Shown here one piece after another: positions 39,481-45,097 of a DNA stretch of 45,097 bases. A program made the position numbers and the translations under genes. The stretch's first letter is position 1; each line of letters opens with the position of its first letter. This DNA comes from Acidobacteriota bacterium. Its GTDB lineage: Bacteria > Acidobacteriota > Terriglobia > Bryobacterales > Bryobacteraceae. Under the pieces are notes generated by a model. It saw only the letters and a list, made by a program, of their open reading frames with translations, did no database searches and was not told where the DNA came from. Location of the stretch: NCBI GenBank assembly GCA_016213775.1, contig JACQZR010000205.1, forward strand, positions 1 to 45,097, written 5' to 3'.

Positions 39481-42400
39481 ATGACCCGTCGGACTATTCT
39501 GATTTGTGCCGCGCTGGTGGGCCTCGTTGTGGGACCCGCCGCCTGGAGCCAGAAGACGAGCAAGGCGGAGCTGCGCCTTCAGGAAGCCCATCGCAAGGAG
39601 ACCATCGATGGCGATTTGAAGTCGGCCATCGACCTGTACCGCAAAGCCATCAGTGAGGCCGGCAGTAACCGCTCGGTGGCGGCGAATGCTATGTTGCGCC
39701 TCGGCGGCTGCTACGAAAGGCAAGGCAACGCCGAAGCCCGCCGCACGTATGAGCGGCTAGTGAAGGAGTTCGGCGATCAGAAGGACGCGGCCCGCGATGC
39801 GCAGGCGCGGTTGGTGGCGTTGGGACCGGCTGAGGGTGGCGGTGCGAAAGCTATGACGGCCCAGCTCGTCGCACAAGGTCAGAATGCCGGCCAGGGCGGA
39901 CACGTCACTTTGGACGGAAGGCTGCTCGTCTTCGTCGATGGAGAGACCCTGGATATTGCCGTGCGTGATCTGCACTCCGGCGCTGTCCGGCGGCTCACCA
40001 ACGGTGGGACGCAAGAGGGCGTTCACGGGCACAGCCCGATTCCATCGCGCAACGGAAAGCAGATTGTGTATTCCTGGAATTCCGACGCTGGTGTGGAGCA
40101 GGGATTCGAACTGCGGGTGGTCAACGTAGACGGCAGCGGTATGCGAACGGTGCCGTTGAAGCTGGCCGAGGGCGATTCCTACTATCCGGTGGATTGGTCA
40201 ACGGACGGCAAGAGCATTCTGGCGCATCGTTATTGCCAGAGCTGTTCTTCCGGTTTGGTCGCCGTGGACCTAACTACAGGCGGCGTGCGGCAAATCCCCA
40301 AATCCGAGGGAGCATGGGGAGACATGGCCGGCCTATCTCGTGATGGACGATACGTCGTCTACGCCAGATCGCTTTCGGGCGATGACACCGACTGGGACAT
40401 TTTTGCACTGGACACGCAGACCGGGCGCGAAACCCTGGTCGTGAGCGGAACAGGCGCGGACCGCAACCCGGTGTGGGTCCCCGACAGCGATGCGATTCTC
40501 TTTCGAAGCGACCGCAGCGGTCGGAATGCAATCTGGATGGTGCGCGTCCGGGACGGGCAGGCAACCGGCGCTCCCGTGCTGATCAAGCCCGACGCGGGGG
40601 AGTACGAAGCGAGAGGCGTCAGCCGCGACGGATCGCTGTTCTACGCCATGCGGCACAGGTCCCAGGATATCTACCAAGCCCACGTCGATCCCAAGACCCT
40701 GCAGATTCGGGGCGCCCCGTCGCGGGCTGTGGAGACGAGCGTCGGACACAATTCCTGGCCGTTGTGGTCCCCCAAGGGAGACTCATTCGCTTACCATTCC
40801 GAGCGGGAGAAAAAGGCGCGTTTCGTAGTCCATCAGCGCGATGGCAAGGAGACGGTGGTGGCCGACCCGGCGCGTTGGACAGGGGGCCTACATTGGTGCG
40901 CTACCGGTGATCGCCTGACCTCATGGGGAACACCGATGGCCAACCAACTTCAGCTTTTCGATGCACGAACCGGAGCCGCTCTGCCGCCGCAGCCAATCAA
41001 CGGGCTCAGCGCTCCCTATCAACTCGGATTCTCGCCGGACTGCACGGCGGTTTTCGTTTCCACGTACTCGCGCCAGACCAAGCGGCGGCGCATCTACCGC
41101 TATGATGTGTCAACTGGCAAGCAGACGGACATCCTCGCCGACTCGGGTGAGTGGGCAACGTACCCCAGAGTCTCTCCTGACGGCCGCTGGCTCGCCTTGT
41201 ACGGGCGACTGGAAGGCAGCATGGAGACGGGTATCGTGGTCGTTTCCACAACCGGTGGAGCACCGCGTATGCTGGATTCGAAGGTCCAGTGGGGCCACAA
41301 CTGGACTCCGGATAGCAGGCGTCTGCTATATGCCCGCAGTGTGAAAGGGACCGATGGGAAGGGTGAGGAGAATGAGCTGTTTTGGATCGCGGTGGAAGGC
41401 GGCGCTCCGCAATCGATGGGTATCCGCATGCCCGGCGCGAGGGCGGCAAGCCTCAACCCGGACGGTAATCGGATCCTCTTTTCCGCAAGCTCGGAGGTGT
41501 CCAACGAACTCTGGGTGTTACGGAACCTGCCGATAAACGAAGGCCGTAAGACGGAGCCAGTTCCGGCCAACAAGCCTCCAGCGGTGGAGTTGATTAGCAA
41601 AGGCCGCTCTGTCGACTTCACTGGCCGCATCACGCCGGATGGGCGACTGCTTACGTTCGTTGACTCCGGCAGCGGTAACATCGCCGTGCGCGACCTGCGC
41701 AGCGGGGAAGTCCGGCGGCTCACTCGCGAAGGTGGCGGTGAGTCTCCCGTACCCTCCCGTAACGGTAAGGAGGTAGCTTATGTATGGCATCACAGCAATG
41801 GGCAGACCGAACTGCGAGTAGTCCCCATTGAAGGCGGAAGCTCGCGCACCGTGCCGGTGAAACCTCACGCCATGATCGTCCCTGCCGATTGGTCTCCCGA
41901 TGGAAAGACTCTGGTCGCTCTCTGGAGGGAATCCGATTCCGGCTGGCAGGGTGTCGCTACGGTGGACCTTCTCACAGGCGATTTGAAACGGCTCGTTTCC
42001 TGCGATGCGGCGAAGTGCAGAGGCGTGCGGGACATCAACGTTGGCGGCTTCTCTCCGGACGGCCGATGGATTGTGTACTCGAGGCCAACCGCCCCGAACT
42101 GGTGGCTGGCCAACCTATACGTGGTGGACCGGCAAACCAGGGAAGAAACCGCTCTTTTGAAGGAACAAAACCCGAGCAAGCAACCTATGTGGATTCCGCA
42201 CAGCGACAAGATTCTGTTCCAAAGTGAGCGCAACGGCAAGAACGGCATCTGGATGTTGCGGCTTCAATCCGGATTCGCGGATGGCATGCCGGTGCTGGTT
42301 CGTCACGATGTGGGTGAGACCGACTGGAAGGGGATCAGCCGCGACGGAACGCTTGTTTACGGAGAACGGCGAACGGGAAGCTTTATTTACCAGGCCACCA

Positions 42401-43323
42401 TCGATCTTCAGACGATGCGAATCGCCGACGTTCTCACGAAAGTGAGCGACGCCCACCCGGGGAAGGCCCACCGCCCTTCCTGGGCTCCCAGCGGCGATCT
42501 ATGGTCTTATCTCGTGATGCGCGGGGAGCGACAGGGCTCCACCTATGCGATGGTAATCCGCCAACCGGATGGAAAGGCAGTCGAAGTGGCGCACGATGCG
42601 GAGCCGCGTTACTTGCCCCGATGGTGTGAAGCGGACGGGCGCACATTCGTGTATAGAAAAACGGAGACATTCGGGCTGCGTTACGATGCCCGCAGCGGCA
42701 CCGAGGTTTGGGCCACTCCAGACCTGTTGCGGCGTCAACCCCAGGGCTCCGGACTGACATGGGGGTACACCTTCTCGCCTGACTGCAAGCGAGTGTACAT
42801 CACCTCATTCACACCTGATACGTCCCGCCGTAGAGTCGTTAGTCATGACTTGACAACCGGCAAAGAGGATCTGTTGCTGGACGAGCCAGGCAACTTTAGT
42901 CAAGGCCTATACGTTTCGCCGGACGGGCGCTGGCTGGCATCCGTAGGTCATGTCCCTGGCAAGGGGATGGGAATCTTGGCGATCCCGACAGCCGGCGGAC
43001 CGGTCCGGATGATCGCACAAGTTGGCTTCGGCGAAGGCGCAGTAGCCAGTGGCAACCTTTGGGCCGGAACCGCAGTCTGGCAAGGTGTCACGTGGACACC
43101 CGACTCCAAACGCGTCCTCTTCCCCCACAGCGAGGAGCAAAGTCCGGGTGCAGCAAATGAAATATTCTGGGCGTCCATCGACGGCGGCGGCCGGCAACCA
43201 ACCGGCATTTTCATGCGCGACGCCACGACCCCCAGCATCCACCCCGACGGCAAGCGCGTCCTTTTCTCTGCGGCGGACGACACCGAGGAACTCTGGGTGC
43301 TTCGCAATCTGCCTCTGAACTGA
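39481..43323 (+). CDS. secreted TPR protein with two tandem TolB-like beta-propellers
   Basis: This 1280-residue protein has a signal peptide (RTILICAALVGLVVGPAAWSQ) and a TPR module at about 28-115 (LKSAIDLYRKAISEAG, ANAMLRLGGCYERQG, ARRTYERLVKEFG). Two large homologous beta-propeller halves follow (about 125-685 and 700-1280). Matching phrases prove the duplication: TLDGRLLVFVDG with TPDGRLLTFVDS, IAVRDLHSGAVRRLT with IAVRDLRSGEVRRLT, PSRNGKQIVYSW with PSRNGKEVAYVW, and ELWVLRNLPIN with ELWVLRNLPLN. PD40-type blades (SPDGRWLALYG, TPDSRRLLYAR) mark the TolB/DPP4-like propeller class. No serine peptidase domain follows. GGGAGG lies 7 bases before the ATG. It follows the kinase/regulator pair and shares its TPR module with the protein at 11469-12314. 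Confidence 0.88.
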   Translation: MTRRTILICAALVGLVVGPAAWSQKTSKAELRLQEAHRKETIDGDLKSAIDLYRKAISEAGSNRSVAANAMLRLGGCYERQGNAEARRTYERLVKEFGDQKDAARDAQARLVALGPAEGGGAKAMTAQLVAQGQNAGQGGHVTLDGRLLVFVDGETLDIAVRDLHSGAVRRLTNGGTQEGVHGHSPIPSRNGKQIVYSWNSDAGVEQGFELRVVNVDGSGMRTVPLKLAEGDSYYPVDWSTDGKSILAHRYCQSCSSGLVAVDLTTGGVRQIPKSEGAWGDMAGLSRDGRYVVYARSLSGDDTDWDIFALDTQTGRETLVVSGTGADRNPVWVPDSDAILFRSDRSGRNAIWMVRVRDGQATGAPVLIKPDAGEYEARGVSRDGSLFYAMRHRSQDIYQAHVDPKTLQIRGAPSRAVETSVGHNSWPLWSPKGDSFAYHSEREKKARFVVHQRDGKETVVADPARWTGGLHWCATGDRLTSWGTPMANQLQLFDARTGAALPPQPINGLSAPYQLGFSPDCTAVFVSTYSRQTKRRRIYRYDVSTGKQTDILADSGEWATYPRVSPDGRWLALYGRLEGSMETGIVVVSTTGGAPRMLDSKVQWGHNWTPDSRRLLYARSVKGTDGKGEENELFWIAVEGGAPQSMGIRMPGARAASLNPDGNRILFSASSEVSNELWVLRNLPINEGRKTEPVPANKPPAVELISKGRSVDFTGRITPDGRLLTFVDSGSGNIAVRDLRSGEVRRLTREGGGESPVPSRNGKEVAYVWHHSNGQTELRVVPIEGGSSRTVPVKPHAMIVPADWSPDGKTLVALWRESDSGWQGVATVDLLTGDLKRLVSCDAAKCRGVRDINVGGFSPDGRWIVYSRPTAPNWWLANLYVVDRQTREETALLKEQNPSKQPMWIPHSDKILFQSERNGKNGIWMLRLQSGFADGMPVLVRHDVGETDWKGISRDGTLVYGERRTGSFIYQATIDLQTMRIADVLTKVSDAHPGKAHRPSWAPSGDLWSYLVMRGERQGSTYAMVIRQPDGKAVEVAHDAEPRYLPRWCEADGRTFVYRKTETFGLRYDARSGTEVWATPDLLRRQPQGSGLTWGYTFSPDCKRVYITSFTPDTSRRRVVSHDLTTGKEDLLLDEPGNFSQGLYVSPDGRWLASVGHVPGKGMGILAIPTAGGPVRMIAQVGFGEGAVASGNLWAGTAVWQGVTWTPDSKRVLFPHSEEQSPGAANEIFWASIDGGGRQPTGIFMRDATTPSIHPDGKRVLFSAADDTEELWVLRNLPLN

Positions 43324-43833
43324 ACCACCATCTCGGTACGGAGCACTATCCTAACGTTGGTTGGACTGTGAAAGAGAATAGGCTTATGAGCCGGGCCAGA
43401 CTCCGCGCGTCGATTTAAATCCTAAAGTGAACGCATCATGATCCTTCCAAGCACTCGCCGCGGTTCGACACTCAGGGGGTGCTGAGCCGCCATCGCCAGC
43501 AACCGAGGTACATTCGTGTCCACCATTCTCAGACGATGCGTCCTGTCGTAAATCTGTCGGGAACCCCAGGCAGTCCGGATTTTGATAGGCTTCCCGATGG
43601 CCGAACCGGAACCGTCCGCATGGTGGTAGGCCTTAGTCCGGCATCAAGAAGATCAACGGCCGCACATCGTCATATGGAGGCCACTCCCGTACCGCAGCGG
43701 TTGCCACATCAGGTTCTTCCGCGACCGCCCCAAGAAAATACTCACAGGATCAATCGCCTCGCTCACGTGTTCGCCACTGCGGTCGCCTGCGAAATCTCGA
43801 TCACATGATCGTTCGACCCCTCACGCTGCAGCT
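43324..43833. other. intergenic stretch without a supported gene
   Basis: Open frames exist on both strands but have no recognisable motif, no good ribosome-binding site and unusual composition. I read this as decayed sequence leading into a region of gene fragments. Confidence 0.45.
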
Positions 43834-43989
43834 TCAAAGCGGGCTGCCCGACGTGACCTTGCCGAACTCCTTGATATCCGCACCCGCGATGAACGACCGA
43901 CCGCCGCCGATCAGCACGACAGCCTTCACCGCCACATCCTTCGCCAGCCCTGCCGCAATGCCTTCCTGCACCCCCGGACTGAGGGCACG
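43834..43989 (-). pseudogene. fragment of a crotonase-fold (enoyl-CoA hydratase/FadB-like) gene
   Basis: About 50 codons on the minus strand read ALSPGVQEGIAAGLAKD, then VKAVVLIGGGRSFIAGADIK and EFGKVTSG before a TGA. GGGRSFIAGADIKEFG is the oxyanion-hole segment of enoyl-CoA hydratases, especially of FadB/FadN-type bifunctional proteins. Nothing recognisable of the fold precedes or follows, so this is a relic of a much longer gene. Confidence 0.7.
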
Positions 43990-44089
43990 GTGAAAACCTC
44001 TGGGGCACCGTCAACGCACTCACCTAATACGCCCCCCCCGAGACGGTCCACGGCTCCGGACTGGACATTGGTCATTGAAGCCTGCCCCC

Positions 44090-44317
44090 CTACCCCTCCC
44101 CATCCAGCCGGCAGTGCCCCCGCAGCACCGCATCATACTCCCCCACATTCCGATACCGCTCCCCTCCATCCGTAAGGTACCGCCGCGCCTCCCGCTCCCT
44201 CTCCCTCTCCATCTCCACACTCGCCACCCCGCTCAATACCGCCCCCTCCCCCAAAGGCGCATCCCTCCTCACCTTCAATTCCAACCTCTTCCCAAAAACC
44301 AACCGCGCAACACTCAT
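44090..44317 (-). CDS. small charged protein downstream of the terminase-like fragment
   Basis: This 75-residue protein starts SVARLVFGKRLELKVRRD. It contains an Arg/Glu-rich helix (EREREREARRYLTDGG) and ends with VLRGHCRLDGEG. Its ATG overlaps the stop of the terminase-like gene by 4 bases, so it was once a coupled partner of that gene. I do not recognise the family. The coding strand is very G-rich, unlike most genes in this window. Confidence 0.5.
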   Translation of the reverse strand: MSVARLVFGKRLELKVRRDAPLGEGAVLSGVASVEMEREREREARRYLTDGGERYRNVGEYDAVLRGHCRLDGEG

Positions 44318-44844
44318 AACAACCGATTCCTCCCTTGGATACTCCTGACCCGACCCGCCGACCAGCAAGCCAGCCCCACCGCCATCGCCAAATCGTCATG
44401 CTCCGTCCCACCGCTCCGCCGCATACTCGCCAACTCCGTCACCAGCCGCGGCGTCTCCGCCAAGCTCCGAGCAATCTGCAACTCCCCCTTCTCCAACAAC
44501 ACCAGCAGCCCACCCAACAAATCCGCCTTCGGAACAGTGACATCCTGCCCTGACCCGCCCACCTTTGCCCCACCCGTAATCGTCACCGCCGTCACCCCGC
44601 ACTCCAACCGCCGTCGCCGGATCATCTCCACCACCGGAGCCCCTACCCCCGTCGCATCCACCGTCAATTGACACTTCCCCGCAATCGCCTCATCCGCGAC
44701 AATCCGCTCCACCCGGTCCACCACTTTCCCGTAAGGCGTCCCCAGCGCCAACCGCTCCAACCACCTCACCAGCAGCCCAACATATCGCGCCGGCATCCAC
44801 GCCATTGCCTCCTCCACCCGCTCCACCACCGCAATTGCTGAATC
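44314..44844 (-). pseudogene. C-terminal fragment of a phage-terminase-like nuclease, truncated at the IS end
   Basis: The remaining 176 residues include DSAIAVVERVEE, ALGTPYGKVVDRVERIV, CQLTVDATGVGAPVVEMI and GGTEHDDLAMAVGLACW. VDATGVGAPVVE and the HDDLAMA segment fit the RNase H-like nuclease domain of terminase large subunits. The N-terminal ATPase domain is absent: the frame meets a stop just upstream, at the presumed boundary of an insertion sequence. The part that remains is intact and could still be translated from a GTG at 44829. Confidence 0.65.
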
Positions 44845-44845
44845 A

Positions 44846-45097
44846 CGGCTGTCCGGCTATTTTTCGATGAGTCGCAATAAGTCCCATTTCATCAGGGGGA
44901 TGCGAGCGCTGGACTCGGGAACGATTTGAAATCCGGAGGACTGTTTTTGGGTGGGATGGGGGGGCCAGGGATGCGAAACAATGAGGGATGAACACCGGCC
45001 GCACCGTCTTCTCCCAGGTGATTGCTCATGCACCTGGCAAGGAGTTCCAGAAATGCGTAGCTCGATATCGTGGCGACGCCAACGCGCGAGGCTTCTC
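44846..45097 (+). mobile_element. left part of an IS4-type insertion sequence (runs off the window)
   Basis: The terminase-like frame stops being recognisable near 44846, and an IS4-like transposase begins at 44988 and continues past the right edge. The exact left end is not determined; a terminal repeat such as GGCTGTCCGGCTA near 44847 is a guess that needs the right end for comparison. Confidence 0.5.
44988..45097 (+). CDS. IS4-family transposase, N-terminal part (DUF4372 type), cut by window edge
   Basis: The 36 visible residues start MNTGRTVFSQVIAHAPGKE and continue FQKCVARYRGDANARGF. This is the characteristic opening of DUF4372-bearing IS4-type transposases (MN-G-TVF-Q-, then F--CV-RY-GD----). 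The frame is open to the last base. A short GAGGG lies before the ATG. Confidence 0.8.
   Translation, partial: MNTGRTVFSQVIAHAPGKEFQKCVARYRGDANARGF

Noticed and set aside
43479-43808. A 109-codon plus-strand frame in the decayed region.
   Set aside because: No ribosome-binding site, no motif, low-quality composition; crotonase debris lies on the opposite strand right beside it.

Overview
The window looks like chromosomal DNA of a high-GC acidobacterium, probably a Solibacter/Bryobacter-like member of the Acidobacteriota. This rests on family content: an Acidobacteria-style ECF sigma factor near a Ser/Thr kinase with a C-terminal TPR region, secreted TPR and TolB-propeller proteins, DUF3455, NHL and PQQ-like propellers, and small secreted proteins typical of that phylum. 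No rRNA, tRNA or CRISPR array was seen.

Layout. (1) 1-8186, minus strand: a tightly packed redox operon. In transcription order it encodes a secreted PQQ-like propeller, an NHL propeller, a Tat-type 16-Cys ferredoxin, a NapH/NosR-type membrane Fe-S protein, a membrane-anchored NuoE-like protein, a NuoF-like flavoprotein, and a NuoG/GltD-like FAD oxidoreductase that runs off the left edge. Five of its six junctions are 4-base ATGA overlaps. (2) 8292-8860: a RelE/AbrB-type toxin-antitoxin pair. (3) 8927-14899, minus: a histidine kinase and OmpR-type regulator, a secreted TPR/jelly-roll protein, a secreted TPR-like protein and a radical SAM/SPASM protein. (4) 14958-17585: a multicopper oxidase facing three small secreted proteins, two of them with Cys-Cys motifs. 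(5) 17631-21080: an AraC regulator divergent from DinB, SRPBCC and M28 peptidase genes. (6) 21081-21561: a structured intergenic region that carries, on the minus strand, a 24-codon ORF with a near-ideal Shine-Dalgarno sequence. (7) 21562-30150: M4 protease, ECF sigma factor, DUF3455 protein, Ser/Thr kinase, PAP2 phosphatase, MddA-like methyltransferase and a SAM methyltransferase. (8) 30175-31755: a decayed stretch with a palindromic repeat, a broken transposase and an orphan ORF. (9) 31747-36599, minus: an M16 peptidase followed by a TPR/thioredoxin protein. (10) 36816-43323: a second histidine kinase/regulator pair followed by a 1280-residue tandem TolB propeller. (11) 43324-45097: debris (crotonase fragment, terminase-like fragment) and the start of an IS4-type transposase.

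The most notable points are these. First, an in-frame TGA lies exactly where the first redox Cys of a TlpA-like CxxC should be, with a hairpin just downstream, so the gene at 31747-33855 is a candidate selenoprotein. Second, the 24-residue ORF at 21185-21259 has alternating hydrophobic/polar residues and sits among perfect hairpins. Third, two paralogous three-gene modules (kinase, regulator, secreted TPR protein) lie in one window and share an identical 13-base motif upstream of both kinases. Fourth, a hairpin covers the ribosome-binding site of the Ser/Thr kinase. All functional calls come from reading motifs; no database search was run.
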